Assembly: GCF_000169095.1 (NCBI RefSeq) | Contig: NZ_AAVU01000001.1 | Span: 242,112 to 306,111, forward strand | DNA length: 64,000 nt | Source: Lyngbya sp. PCC 8106 | Lineage (GTDB): Bacteria > Cyanobacteriota > Cyanobacteriia > Cyanobacteriales > Microcoleaceae | Direction of reading: 5' to 3' | Shown: in pieces, positions 36,801 to 46,006 of the stretch | Layout: every line of letters starts with the position of its first letter | How positions within the stretch are numbered: the first letter of the stretch is position 1 | The notes under the pieces: generated by a model | Database searches by the model: none | Seen by the model: the letters and a program-made list of their open reading frames with translations, nothing else | Told to the model about the DNA's origin: nothing | Translations under genes and position numbers: made by a program

Positions 36801-37750
36801 TCGGTGTTTCCAAACAGAAAATCAATGCCTTCGCTACCTTGAATTTGGTCATTTCCAGCTAAACCAAAAATGCTGTCGTTGCCTTCTAAACCATCAATAA
36901 CGTCTTCACCAGATGAGCCTGTGATGCTATCATCTTCGACAGTTCCTTTGCCAATGCCTTCGATCAAAATCGGCAGATCTTGAGGAATAACATTAATCAC
37001 GACTTCAGCTAAGTCTGTATCGGTGTCGTCAGTGACGGTATAACTAAAGCCATCTGTACCAAAAAATTCGCGGTTGGGTTCGTAGGTAAAGATTCCTGCC
37101 CCGGCAAATGTTAGTGTACCATTTTGAGTCTGTGTGAATGTCCCAATACTGAGAGGATCTCCATCGGGGTCTATATCATTTTCTAGGACGTTAAAAAAGA
37201 CGGGATCGGCTTGGCTAGTCTGGAATTGATCATTTACTGCGATCGGGGCTTCATTCCCTTGGAGGGTATCATTACCGCCTCCTCCGCCAGTGGTATCATC
37301 CCCGCCTCCTCCGCCAGTGGTATCATCTCCGCCTCCGCCAGTGGTATCATCCCCACCTCCACCAGTGGTATCATCTCCGCCTCCGCCAGTGGTATCATCC
37401 CCGCCACCTCCACCCGTGGTATCATCCCCACCTCCACCATTGAGGGTATCAGTACCCGCAAACGGAGGAAGACTGGTTAATGAGACAAACTGGACACCTG
37501 TTACTCCTCCGGGTAGAGTTGTCCCAAAAATCTCCTCAATTTCGAGATCTTCTTCAAATTCTAAGCCTTCGTTTTGGATGCGATTTGAGAAGTTGAAAGT
37601 CTGAAAAACACTTTGACCTCCGCTTGTAAATTCGGTTTCCGTAATCTCAATTAAAATGGGTAAATTTGTAAACGGATTAATAATAAAATTCCCATCCCGA
37701 CTAACGAGATCTGCTGCAACTGTAGTGAAACCTACCCCTACACTGGTCAT
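33851..37750 (-). CDS. Second RTX calcium-binding surface protein
   Basis: A 1,299-residue paralogue of the adjacent RTX protein. It starts MTSVGVGFTTVAADLVSRDG, close to the neighbour's MTSTGVGV opening, and ends ADDFTII where the neighbour ends SDDFIII. Layout: N-domain (1-100); six GGGG-DDTT repeats (about 103-165); a VCBS/cadherin-like unit beginning NEAPIAVNDQFQTSQ (about 167-260); RTX block (about 277-475); a domain shared with the neighbour (FLAVLLGVDSG); Thr-Pro-Asp linker (about 557-633); another VCBS-type unit starting NRPPVANDD; a second larger RTX block (about 863-1150); and a C-terminal secretion-type domain. There is no N-terminal signal peptide, so type I export is inferred. 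No T1SS genes lie in the window. The two genes may be cotranscribed, this one first. Confidence 0.9.
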   Translation of the reverse strand: MTSVGVGFTTVAADLVSRDGNFIINPFTNLPILIEITETEFTSGGQSVFQTFNFSNRIQNEGLEFEEDLEIEEIFGTTLPGGVTGVQFVSLTSLPPFAGTDTLNGGGGDDTTGGGGGDDTTGGGGDDTTGGGGDDTTGGGGDDTTGGGGGDDTTGGGGGNDTLQGNEAPIAVNDQFQTSQADPVFFNVLENDIDPDGDPLSIGTFTQTQNGTLTFAGAGIFTYEPNREFFGTDGFSYTVTDDTDTDLAEVVINVIPQDLPILIEGIGKGTVEDDSITGSSGEDVIDGLEGNDSIFGLAGNDQIQGSEGIDFLFGNTDNDTLEGGTGNDQIYGGKQSDRLVGDDGDDGLFGNLGEDTLLGGQGRDVMYGGQANDSLRGGLDDDLVLGDKDNDVVWGDEGNDSVYGGSGEDLIFGNDGADSLLGDNGNDTIFAGTGSDTALGGEGNDQISGELGSDFLFGGEGADTLAGGTGSDTFAIAEGTGGQSIEEANIVQDFQPDDFIGLAGGLNFSDLDISQSSENAGDTIIRRGEEGEFLAVLLGVDSGSLSEDNFVSVSLDNLPTPPTPTPPTPTPTPPTPTPTPTDTPTPTPTPDLTPTPTPDPTPTPDPTPTPDPTPTPDPTPTPDPTPTPDPTPTPPPNRPPVANDDVVKRNQDQPVTFNVLTNDTDPDGDVIQITAFSPTTGGELINQGGGVFTYVPQSTGSTGTDAFTYTITDTGNRTDTALVTLSVNQPPQLPNNQLLVVDLGDPQATTISRDILLAVDPDDPPSEVEYIITQGTQRGDLLRLGTQTQALRVGDRFTQENIDNGSIRFDGDGPAGEDGFLFAVTDGIGTLPQALFSIALVDRTLNTIPGKATTGGDLGEAIIGTDVDDTILGGGGRDVIRGLDGNDSLDGGTGNDVIDGGSGDDVQLGQEGNDSLVGGSGNDLLDGGAGINTLQGNDGNDVLIGGNESNILDGGKGNDNLSSGLGSDSLVGGIGDDTVNGNAGDDTLRGDQEDPTLPGGNDLVLGGAGRDFMRGGEGDDTILGQDNSDVIYGDRGSDSISGDQGDDILVGDTGISSLSGGNDTITGGVGNDSIFGEKGNDSLIGEQGQDSIFGGDNDDVIFGREDNDLMFGDAGNDTIRAGIGDDTLAGGAGGDLLISDAGNDVFYYLNPGEGVDIINDFDQVGNDQFLIVSGTSNFPGLVPNVGTSTPLQSIIISSLGSEGDDITGRQLIIFQDTFDDVQAVNSQLKNQNGSNDSSALIVYRNNLSYSGFSGSYVLAFDPDLSDDSLPAFDLGILSSIDPSTDNISTIIAADDFTII
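35848..36080 (-). repeat. Tandem repeat encoding Thr-Pro-Asp linker
   Basis: About 230 bases of imperfect 18-base units (GGTGTTGGATCGGGTGTG type on the plus strand) encoding TPDPTP and TPTPTP. It is analogous to the array in the neighbouring gene, but the unit sequence differs (GGATCG instead of GTATCT), so the two have diverged or expanded independently. Confidence 0.85.
37255..37455 (-). repeat. Tandem repeat encoding Gly-Gly-Asp-Asp-Thr-Thr units
   Basis: Six near-identical units of about 21-24 bases (CCGCCAGTGGTATCATC core on the plus strand) encoding DDTTGGGG. Unit length varies by one glycine codon between copies, a sign of recent slippage or unequal exchange. Confidence 0.85.
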
Positions 37751-38445
37751 AGTTTAACCTCCTATTAATTTACCTAATTTACCGACTCATTTGTGAAAAT
37801 TAATCTCACGATTTTTGGTTGAAAACCCCTCGAAAATAGTCTTCTAGATTTCTAGTTTAGAGAGGGAATCCACACCTTAAACAAAATTTGATTTTGATTT
37901 AGACAGAATAATTTCTCAGGTTTTTTAACTGTGAATTAGCGATCAATATTAGTCTAATTCTCTCAAACTTTATCCCAATTAACATCTTTAGGATTGAAAT
38001 TTATCAGGGAAATTGATAATTTTTGGGGCATCTAGATTTAGCTATAACTTGAAAAAGTATATCTCTAATGTCTTTACAAAGCACTAAAAAAATTAGCAGT
38101 TGAATTAGGTAATTTAACCCTTTAATGTTAATCATTATCTTTTTGTCTGCGAGTCTGATTGAACAAAAAATTGGCACGAGGGAGAATCAAACGAGTTTAA
38201 ACTAAAAATGGGAGAGTCAACAGAATTATGAGTGATGAATTATGAATTATAAATTATGAGTTATGAATTCTTATGAATCATCATTTCTGATCCTTCATAA
38301 TTTCTTTTGATTCATAACTAAGTTAACCAATCGAATCAGATTGCACTTTTCGGGAAGACAATCAGTTGTGATAATGTAGCCTAAATAAAGAATTAATTCC
38401 CCATTAACAATCCTCAATTCTTACACAGTTTCTAGTGTTCCCCAT
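37751..38445. other. Intergenic region with STRR-like heptamers
   Basis: 695 bases without a supported gene. It must hold the RTX promoter on the minus strand (left part, very AT-rich). From about 38225 to 38282 there is a run of degenerate heptamers of the ATGAATT/ATAAATT type, followed at 38285-38320 by partly complementary sequence (TTCATAATTTCTTTTGATTCATAAC), so the whole can fold into an imperfect hairpin. This is a cyanobacterial STRR-type repeat. Confidence 0.6.
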
Positions 38446-40623
38446 TTACTCTATAAAGACATCAACTAAATTTAAGTCACACAAAGCTTGAACAAGAGGT
38501 AAAAGAGGGCCGAGTTGGTCTTGACCATTAACAGCAAGATCGCTATGACAAAGATACAAGCGATCGCGAACTCGACTCAATAAATCTAGCAGAATTCGAT
38601 GCAATCGTTGTGTATCAGCATTTATCTGATCTTCCGGTGTCCATAAATCTCCCGACCATTCTTGCAAAAACAAAGGCGCACCCCATAGGGTACTCGCTCC
38701 CCCACTCAACCACAAGGGCGACCCCACATCCAGCCAAAAATGATAACGATGGGAGGTGCGGTTGGCGCGATATTGAAAAATTGTGGCTAAGGTTACAGCC
38801 CCCGTCGGAATAACGGGTTTCACGGGATAGGGATTTGCACTAACCACTCCCCGTCGCAACAGTTGAATAAAAGAACGAATGGTTTCGCTAGAAGTCTCTC
38901 TGGTTGTTTGTGGGTGGAGTCTGGCGTCTACTTCCCAATAATGAATAGCGGTTTCCATCAATTCTCGTAACACGGCGAGTTGATCAGACGGTAGAGACTG
39001 GGTTGGGATAAAAAAGCGTTGAATGGCGCGATCCAGCAAAGAAACAGGACTCGGAATCAGACGTTGTTGATATTGTTGATGTTGTTGGTTGATCCACTGC
39101 AAAATCTGATTGTAGGTTTGAGTGGCGCTATATCCCAATCTATCCCAACGGGGAAACGCTGTAACCTCTAGCAGTGTTGGGTGTTGAGGATGAGGACGAA
39201 AACAATAATCGGCCAGTAAACCCGCTCGGACTGGATCAATCGTCGATAAGGGAGGCGAGGGCAACTCCTCCGTCTGATTAGCGGGGTCTGAATGCCGCTT
39301 CACCCCACTTAAAACCACTAACATTTCGGCGATCGCTTCTCGTTCAACTAACCGCCCTAAATCGGGATAGACCAGGGCTAACAGCGTTAGTAATGCTCGA
39401 ACGAGAGGAGAACTCAATAAAGGTCGTTGTTCTTGGAGGGAGTCTACAGCGATTCCCTGATGACTTAAAATTTCTCGTAGGGTATAGCGAGCGATCGCAT
39501 CTAAACCTGGCCCGATAACAGCGATCTCTTGAGGCTGAACCTGTTGGGTGTGGATGGCTTCAATAATGGCTTCAGCAGTGCGTCGAAGTAAATCAGCCCT
39601 CGACTGGGTTTTAATCAAACGAACATCTGATAATGAGTAGGATAGTTCGGCGAGTCCAATGTTACTGTCGATTACACTACTGACAATCGGTTCAAAAAGC
39701 AGAGGGGCTAAACCGGAGGACAAATCCAAAGATTCGATCTGACAACGGGATTGTAACTCGGCGAGATCGTTGGGATCGGCGCCCAACCCTAAGCGAATTG
39801 ATCCGGTGGGGTTAAAGGTAAATGCTCCCATTTTTCCGTTTTCTAAGAGAAACTCAAACAGATGGCGCATAATGGCGGGATATTCATCGACATCATCAGC
39901 CAAAACCATTTGATAGCGACGAATCAGGTGTTGTTGATAGGTGGGACTCGCTAACAAATGCCAGTAGAGTTCTGTGACAATACTGTAGGTGAGAAATCCC
40001 CGATCTAGACACCAATTTCGCCAACGAACGAGCAATTGACCGATGCAGGAATAAAGGGAATCTGATCCGTCTGACGAGCCAAATCCTTGTGCTAAAATTC
40101 GAGGAATTTCGGCAACAGATTTACCGCTCATCGCTGCAAGCTGCATTAAGTCGAGGGTTTGACGCACGATCCGATCCGGGCTGACTCCTGCTCGGGCGAG
40201 TTGGCCGCTTTCGAGTTCTTGACTCCAAAGCAGGGTTGCAAGTTCCTGTTCGGTTTCGGGGCGTAGTCTGACCGGAAATTGAGCCTTGAGGTTCAATGAC
40301 TGCACCAGTAACGGCCAAAATAGAGTGACTTCATCCTGCAATAAACCCAACGGTGTTGTTGAGTGAAATGCGGAAAGTTTGGGGTGAGTTTCCCAGATGC
40401 GATCGAGGAGAATCAATCGGTTGTCACTATTAGCGGCTAAGATTAATGCTGTCACTCGTTGAGGCTGTCTTTGGTGTAGAGCGGCTTTTGACCTACTAAC
40501 TGGAGGGACTGTTAAGATCAGATCAGACTGGAGATCAAGACTCCACTCCCCAAACTGCTCGATCAAGCGAGTTGTTTTGCCACTGCGAGTTTTTCCTGTT
40601 ATCCACACAGACAAAGCAGCCAC
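38446..40623 (-). CDS. UvrD/AddB-like superfamily 1 ATPase, degenerate
   Basis: A 725-residue protein related to UvrD/Rep-type helicases and to AddB/RexB-like proteins. The P-loop is intact (ITGKTRSGKTTR, residues 8-19). A Walker B-like stretch is at 238-249 (QMVLADDVDEYP; compare DEYQD in true helicases). The AVGD-Q motif III region is replaced by AFTFNPTGSIRLGLGADP. Residues 330-440 show RRTAEAIIEAIHTQQVQPQEIAVIGP and a LSSPLVRALLTLLALVYP stretch, which match helicase domain 2. The C-terminus has no nuclease Cys cluster or PD-(D/E)xK motif that I can see. It may be a structural recombination factor or a divergent repair ATPase. It diverges from pxcA, with an 80-base shared promoter region. 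Confidence 0.7.
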   Translation of the reverse strand: MAALSVWITGKTRSGKTTRLIEQFGEWSLDLQSDLILTVPPVSRSKAALHQRQPQRVTALILAANSDNRLILLDRIWETHPKLSAFHSTTPLGLLQDEVTLFWPLLVQSLNLKAQFPVRLRPETEQELATLLWSQELESGQLARAGVSPDRIVRQTLDLMQLAAMSGKSVAEIPRILAQGFGSSDGSDSLYSCIGQLLVRWRNWCLDRGFLTYSIVTELYWHLLASPTYQQHLIRRYQMVLADDVDEYPAIMRHLFEFLLENGKMGAFTFNPTGSIRLGLGADPNDLAELQSRCQIESLDLSSGLAPLLFEPIVSSVIDSNIGLAELSYSLSDVRLIKTQSRADLLRRTAEAIIEAIHTQQVQPQEIAVIGPGLDAIARYTLREILSHQGIAVDSLQEQRPLLSSPLVRALLTLLALVYPDLGRLVEREAIAEMLVVLSGVKRHSDPANQTEELPSPPLSTIDPVRAGLLADYCFRPHPQHPTLLEVTAFPRWDRLGYSATQTYNQILQWINQQHQQYQQRLIPSPVSLLDRAIQRFFIPTQSLPSDQLAVLRELMETAIHYWEVDARLHPQTTRETSSETIRSFIQLLRRGVVSANPYPVKPVIPTGAVTLATIFQYRANRTSHRYHFWLDVGSPLWLSGGASTLWGAPLFLQEWSGDLWTPEDQINADTQRLHRILLDLLSRVRDRLYLCHSDLAVNGQDQLGPLLPLVQALCDLNLVDVFIE

Positions 40624-40703
40624 TATTCTATCTATAAATTTGTTAAGATCCCCAACACATTAGCACGTTCTTCCTTTGCTTAACATTTGCTAGCACTTGA
40701 TTT

Positions 40704-42125
40704 ATGAAAACCTCGACCTGGACTCAGATTCAATACGCTCTGCGTCGTGCCAATAGCTGGTTTAAAGATACGCCTGATCGGGCTTTAGATCAAGCTTATG
40801 ATGCTGCGTTGAGAATTAAGGCAATTGAAGATGAACATTTTCACGGTGGAAAAATCACGAAGGATTCAACTGAATATAGCGATCGTGTCTTATCTTATTT
40901 TGATTCTGAGCTAAAAAAATGTCTGAATATTATTCAAACTCGTTTGGTTGTTTTTAACACCAGTCGTTCAATTTTGGGCTGGTCGGAACCGTTGAATTCT
41001 AAGGAAATGAATGGCTCGTTGTCTTCGGATTTGTCGATGGATGATTTCAAATTACCCCATCATGTTTCTCTCATTTGTGAAAAACTGGATTTTATTGATT
41101 CGGTGATTGGTAAGTATTCTCCATCAAAGCCTCAACCGAAACCCCAAAATCAACCTATTGAATCAACTTCTCTGGTTGAAATTAAAAACAATTCACAACA
41201 ATCGGTTTCGCTCGCTAAGAGTATGGACGAGGAAAATACTCCCGTTCTCAATGAAAATTCTGATACAGTTAAAGCTTCTAATTCTTCTAAGGACAAAAAG
41301 AAATTAGCGGATGAACTAACAGTGGGTTCGGAAATGAGTTTTTTACCTCGCTCTCTCTTGCGAACAGTAGGCCGAATCCGCCGCGAGTTGAATCCTGAAT
41401 CGGAAGAAGAAGTTATTAAAAATTATCGCAAGTCCAAAGTTAAAACAATTATTTCTGTTCGGTTTATTTTACTTCTGATTTTAGTTCCTCTTTTAACTCA
41501 ACAACTAGCCAAAAATTTTGTAGTTGGGCCGATTGTTGATACTTTTGTTTCTGAGGAAGAAAATGCTCCGATTTTTATGAATCTCGATTTAGAAGAAGAA
41601 GCTTATATGGAGTTACACCGTTTCAAAGAACGGTTAGAGTTTCAAAATATGATCGGTTTAACTCCGCAAATTGAACCCGAAGAAATAGAAGAACAAGTTC
41701 AAGAAAAAGCCATTGAAATTGCTGAGGAATATCAATCATTAGGAAATACTGCTATTAAAAATATATTTGCAGATTTGTTCTCAATAATTACCTTTGGAAT
41801 TATTATCTACACCAATAAAAGAGAATTAGAAATTCTGAAATCTTTTCTCGGTGATCTGATTTATGGTTTAAGTGATAGTGCGAAAGCTTTTATTATTATT
41901 CTCTTAACTGATATGTTTGTGGGTTTCCACTCTCCTCACGGATGGGAAGTTATTCTTGAGAGTATATCAAGACATTTTGGACTCCCGGAAAATCGAGATT
42001 TTAACTTTCTGTTTATTGCTACCTTTCCTGTGATTCTAGATGCAGTGTTTAAGTATTGGATTTTCCGCTATCTCAATCGCAGTTCACCTTCTGCTGTTTC
42101 GACTTACAAGACAATGAACGAGTAA
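40704..42125 (+). CDS. pxcA: Proton extrusion protein PxcA (CemA family)
   Basis: A plasma-membrane protein required for light-induced proton extrusion in cyanobacteria and homologous to chloroplast CemA. The 473 residues comprise a long hydrophilic N-terminal half (1-245), then hydrophobic helices: RFILLLILVPLLTQQLA (about 250-268) followed by the PIVDTF segment, FADLFSIITFGIIIYT (about 355-370), SAKAFIIILLTDMFVGFHSPHGWE (about 392-415) and FIATFPVILDAVFKYWIFRYLN (near the end). The conserved FHSPHGWE and KYWIFRYLNR motifs identify the family. The middle region is Ser/Lys-rich and probably disordered. Confidence 0.95.
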   Translation: MKTSTWTQIQYALRRANSWFKDTPDRALDQAYDAALRIKAIEDEHFHGGKITKDSTEYSDRVLSYFDSELKKCLNIIQTRLVVFNTSRSILGWSEPLNSKEMNGSLSSDLSMDDFKLPHHVSLICEKLDFIDSVIGKYSPSKPQPKPQNQPIESTSLVEIKNNSQQSVSLAKSMDEENTPVLNENSDTVKASNSSKDKKKLADELTVGSEMSFLPRSLLRTVGRIRRELNPESEEEVIKNYRKSKVKTIISVRFILLLILVPLLTQQLAKNFVVGPIVDTFVSEEENAPIFMNLDLEEEAYMELHRFKERLEFQNMIGLTPQIEPEEIEEQVQEKAIEIAEEYQSLGNTAIKNIFADLFSIITFGIIIYTNKRELEILKSFLGDLIYGLSDSAKAFIIILLTDMFVGFHSPHGWEVILESISRHFGLPENRDFNFLFIATFPVILDAVFKYWIFRYLNRSSPSAVSTYKTMNE

Positions 42126-42217
42126 TCATCTTTAAACAAGGTATAAGGTTTCTTAAAATAGAGTAGGAATAATAATGTTAAACTACTAAAAGTAATTCAA
42201 TTTCTAAAAATGAGGCG

Positions 42218-42583
42218 ATGTCTGCAACTAATGTATTAGGGAATGAACTAGAAGTCTGTTGTACTTCTCCGATGACGGGATTTTATCGGGATGGAATGTG
42301 TAATACAGGTTCGGGTGATATGGGCGCTCATATTGTTTGCGCTCAAGTTACAGCAGAATTTTTGGAGTTTTCTCGCTCCCGAGGAAATGATTTAATGACT
42401 CCCAATCCTGTGTTTAAATTTCCCGGTTTGAAACCTGGGGATTGTTGGTGTTTGTGCGCTTTACGTTGGAAAGAAGCTTTTGATGCAGGAGTTGCGCCGC
42501 TTGTACGCTTAAAATCAACTCACGTACTTGCATTAGAATATGTCACCTTAGAAGAACTAAAAGCCCATGCACTTGATGCTTAA
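42218..42583 (+). CDS. DUF2237 family protein
   Basis: A 121-residue protein that covers essentially the whole DUF2237 domain: NVLGNELEVCC, TGFYRDGMCNTGSGDMGAH, an AEFLEFSRSRGNDL helix, PGLKPGDCWCLCALRW, and the closing helix LKAHALDA. Conserved Cys and His residues suggest a metal or redox role, but the function of the family is unknown. It follows pxcA by 92 bases on the same strand and precedes a sensor kinase, with no clear functional link. Confidence 0.92.
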   Translation: MSATNVLGNELEVCCTSPMTGFYRDGMCNTGSGDMGAHIVCAQVTAEFLEFSRSRGNDLMTPNPVFKFPGLKPGDCWCLCALRWKEAFDAGVAPLVRLKSTHVLALEYVTLEELKAHALDA

Positions 42584-42676
42584 ATCGTAACAAGTCAACA
42601 CCTGTTTTTTGGACTCAGTAGAACGAAAATATAACGTTCTGCTAGTCTTTATTCTTTTAATTTTAATTCTATCATA

Positions 42677-45600
42677 GTGTTAAAAACTTTTATCCATCAA
42701 ATTAACTTACAGACTTCCCTAATTTCCCTGCGAAGAATATTATTATTCTCTTTTATTCTTCAAGCCTTAACAATATCAGTCATTGTGATTTTCCTACAAA
42801 AATCGCAACTTCTAGAGAATATCAATAATTATTATATTGATGAAACAATAATCCTTAGTTTTGTCGGGCTATTTATAGCGATAGTTACCGCTATTTTAAC
42901 CTCTAATTGGATTGCTAAAGCTTGGCATAAACTCTGTCAAGCAACCTCAGAAATAACAGAGTTTAACCCAGAGTATTCTCTTGAAAATTTGAAAGGATTC
43001 AGAATAAAAGAAATCCAAATTTTAGCGGATTATTTTACTAAAATCGTCAAAAATTCAAGGGCTTCATGTGAACAGTTAAAACAAAAAAATAAAGAGTTAG
43101 AACTTAGAATCCAACAAAGAACAGCAGAACTACAGCGATCAGAAGAAAAATTTAAAAAAGCTTTTCAAAATTTACCCTTAGCAATCAAACTCAGTTCTCC
43201 AGAAGAGGGTAAAATTATTGATGTCAATGAAAGCTTTATTCGACTGATTGGTTATTCCAAATCAGAACTTATTGGTCGGAGTATTTTAGATCTAAATATT
43301 TGGGATAATCTTGAAGAACGTACTCACATTATTCAAGACTTAAAACAGCATCAAAGAATTGAACATCAAGAACTCCAATGGCGAACGAAAACAGGAAATA
43401 TTATTGAGATTGAAGTATTTGGAGAATGGATTGAATTGAGTGGAAAACCTCATATTTTATGGGTTGTTTCAGATATTACTCAGCGTAAGCAAGCACAGAA
43501 AGAGCGAGAACTGCGTAAAGTACATTTACAATTTCAACAAGTAGTGATGATGGAATTGTTTAAATGTCCAGATATTCATAACGGTAATCTACAAGCAGCA
43601 CTACAAACGATCACTCAAATTGCTGCTCATACTTTAAATATTAATAGAGTTGGAATCTGGTTTTACAATCAGCAACACTCAAAAATTAACTGTGTTAATC
43701 TGTATGAACTCTTACTTAACAAGCATTCTAACGGTCAAAAAATTTATATTTCTGATTATCCAAATTATTTTAAAACCATTGAAACTGAACAATTTATTGC
43801 CGTTGAAAATGCTCAAACCGATCCTCGAACTAAAGATTTTTCTGAAACTTATCTGCTTCCCATCGGAATTACATCAATGATAGATGTTCCGATCTATTCT
43901 GGAAGTAAAATCGTCGGAATTATCTGCTTAGAACACACTGGATCTCTACGAAATTGGCACTTAGAAGAACAAAACTTTGCAGCTTATTTAGCCTACGTGA
44001 CCTCTTTAGCTTTAGAAACTTGCGATCGCGCTAAAGCGGAAACAGCATTGAGACAGAGTGAAGAAAGATTTCGTCAACTCGCAGAAAATATAGAAAGTAT
44101 TTTTTGGATGATTGACCCTCAAAAACAGCAAGCCATTTATGTTTCTCCTGCTTATGAAAAAATCTGGGGTCGTTCTCGCCAAGAAGTCTACAATCAACCT
44201 CTATCTTCTCTCACTGAAGGAATTTATCCCCAAGATCGGGAGTCAGTTTTAAGAAAAATGACTCAAAAGTTTCAATCTAATCAAGATTTAGAATATCGAA
44301 TTGTTCGCCCTGAAGGTGAAATTCGCTGGATTCGTGATCGTTCTTTTCCCATTCGGAATGAAGCGGGAGAAATTTATCGAGTTGCGGGAATTGCCGAAGA
44401 TATTAGTGAACGCAAACACGCGGAAACGATACTTCAGCATCGAGTTGAACTCGAACAACTTGTGACCAGTATTTCCACCCAATTTATTAATCTTAATGCT
44501 CACGAAATTGAGAGTGGAATTCAAGCCGCCTTACAACGAATGTGTCAGTTTATGCAGGTTGATTGTGGTTATATTTATTTAGTTTCAGAAGAGGGCAAGC
44601 AGATCAGCAATACCCATCAATGGTGTGCAACTGACATTGAATCAAAATGCCATTACTTACAAAATTTTGAGTTTGAATATTTTCCCTATGTCCTTGAAAA
44701 GCTGAGGAATTTTGAAGTCATAAATATTGCTAATATTGAGGATCTTTCTCTCGCTGCAAGTCGGGAAAAAAACATCTGGCTAAAACAATCAATCCAATCC
44801 ATTCTCTGCGTTCCGATGGTGTCTCGTAGTCAACTCTTTGGGTTTATAGAATTTAATGCGATTCGTCAGCCTCAAACTTGGACAGAAGCCAGTATTAATA
44901 TTCTCAAATTAATTGGTGAAGTTTTTGTCAGTGCATTAGAACGTCAACGAGTTGAGGAAACATTACGACTCACTCAATTTGTTGTAGATCGAGCCATTTA
45001 TTCTGTATTTTGGGTTGATCAAAATGCTCGTTTGTTCTATGTCAATGAAGCCGCTTGTCAGTCGCTAGGATATTCTCGAGAAGAACTCCTACAAATGACA
45101 GTTTACGATATCGATCCTGACTTTACCCCAGAAGTTTGGCTCCAACATTGGCAAGATATTCAATTACAAGGTTCTATGGCTTTTGAAAGTCGTCATCGTA
45201 CCGCTTGTGGTCGGATATTTTCGGTTGAAATTACTGTTAATCACCTCATCTTTGGAAGGCGAGAGTTAAACTTTTGCTTTGTGCGAGATATTAGTGAACG
45301 CAAACAAGCTGAAGAACAAATGCAAGCTTCATTAAAAGAAAAAGAAGTCTTATTACGGGAAATTCATCACCGGGTTAAAAACAACCTTTATATTATTTCT
45401 AATTTACTCGATTTACAATCAGATGCTATTCAAGATGAAAGTTTGCTCGCTTTATTTTCCGATAGTCAAACCCGCATTCAAAGTATGGCATTAATTCATG
45501 ATCAACTCTATCAATCAACGGATTTAAGACAAGTTAACTTTGGAGATTATATACCTCGTTTAGTTGAAAATCTCTTTTTCTCATTGGGTGATACCCAAGG

Positions 45601-45961
45601 GTTAGTGAAATCGGTGATCCATGCAGAACCTATTCAAATTAACTTAGAAACTGCTATTCCTTGTGGTTTGTTAATCAATGAATTGATCACCAATACGTTG
45701 AAACACGCTTTTCCTAACGGTCGCTCTGGAGAAGTTTATGTAGAATTTTATCAAGATTTAGAACACAAACTCTACTTAAAAGTTCGTGATAATGGTGTGG
45801 GAATTTCACCGGATATCGATTGGGATAATTTAACTTCATTAGGACTGAAGCTTGTACAAATTTTATCAAAACAGTTGAGAGCAACCCTGAACTTAAACTC
45901 TAGTGAAGGAACTTGTATTGAGTTAATTTTTTCTCAATTGCAGTACAAATCACGATTTTAA
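42677..45961 (+). CDS. PAS/GAF sensor histidine kinase (HisKA_2 type)
   Basis: A 1,094-residue membrane-anchored sensor kinase with no receiver. Two hydrophobic helices (about 17-39 and 57-80) flank a short loop, followed by a coiled coil (120-155), PAS (155-275), GAF (290-450), PAS (458-585), GAF (595-755), PAS (760-885), and a C-terminal HisKA_2/HWE-like core with REIHHRVKNNL (phospho-acceptor His in this motif) and an HATPase domain ending in DNGVGISPD and GLKLVQILSKQL. HisKA_2 kinases typically pass phosphate to stand-alone response regulators; none is adjacent. The start is GTG 42677, needed to include the first helix. Neither GAF domain shows a clear bilin-binding Cys-His, so it is probably not a phytochrome. 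Confidence 0.92.
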   Translation: MLKTFIHQINLQTSLISLRRILLFSFILQALTISVIVIFLQKSQLLENINNYYIDETIILSFVGLFIAIVTAILTSNWIAKAWHKLCQATSEITEFNPEYSLENLKGFRIKEIQILADYFTKIVKNSRASCEQLKQKNKELELRIQQRTAELQRSEEKFKKAFQNLPLAIKLSSPEEGKIIDVNESFIRLIGYSKSELIGRSILDLNIWDNLEERTHIIQDLKQHQRIEHQELQWRTKTGNIIEIEVFGEWIELSGKPHILWVVSDITQRKQAQKERELRKVHLQFQQVVMMELFKCPDIHNGNLQAALQTITQIAAHTLNINRVGIWFYNQQHSKINCVNLYELLLNKHSNGQKIYISDYPNYFKTIETEQFIAVENAQTDPRTKDFSETYLLPIGITSMIDVPIYSGSKIVGIICLEHTGSLRNWHLEEQNFAAYLAYVTSLALETCDRAKAETALRQSEERFRQLAENIESIFWMIDPQKQQAIYVSPAYEKIWGRSRQEVYNQPLSSLTEGIYPQDRESVLRKMTQKFQSNQDLEYRIVRPEGEIRWIRDRSFPIRNEAGEIYRVAGIAEDISERKHAETILQHRVELEQLVTSISTQFINLNAHEIESGIQAALQRMCQFMQVDCGYIYLVSEEGKQISNTHQWCATDIESKCHYLQNFEFEYFPYVLEKLRNFEVINIANIEDLSLAASREKNIWLKQSIQSILCVPMVSRSQLFGFIEFNAIRQPQTWTEASINILKLIGEVFVSALERQRVEETLRLTQFVVDRAIYSVFWVDQNARLFYVNEAACQSLGYSREELLQMTVYDIDPDFTPEVWLQHWQDIQLQGSMAFESRHRTACGRIFSVEITVNHLIFGRRELNFCFVRDISERKQAEEQMQASLKEKEVLLREIHHRVKNNLYIISNLLDLQSDAIQDESLLALFSDSQTRIQSMALIHDQLYQSTDLRQVNFGDYIPRLVENLFFSLGDTQGLVKSVIHAEPIQINLETAIPCGLLINELITNTLKHAFPNGRSGEVYVEFYQDLEHKLYLKVRDNGVGISPDIDWDNLTSLGLKLVQILSKQLRATLNLNSSEGTCIELIFSQLQYKSRF

Positions 45962-46006
45962 ACCCTGAGATGAAAGACTTAAAACTGACACTTAAAACTA
46001 CAAAGT

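Noticed and set aside
28881..37750. Possible CRISPR-like repeats in the RTX genes
   Set aside because: Repeats are translated in frame as GGxGxD or TPTPTD units with no spacer regularity; they are protein-coding.
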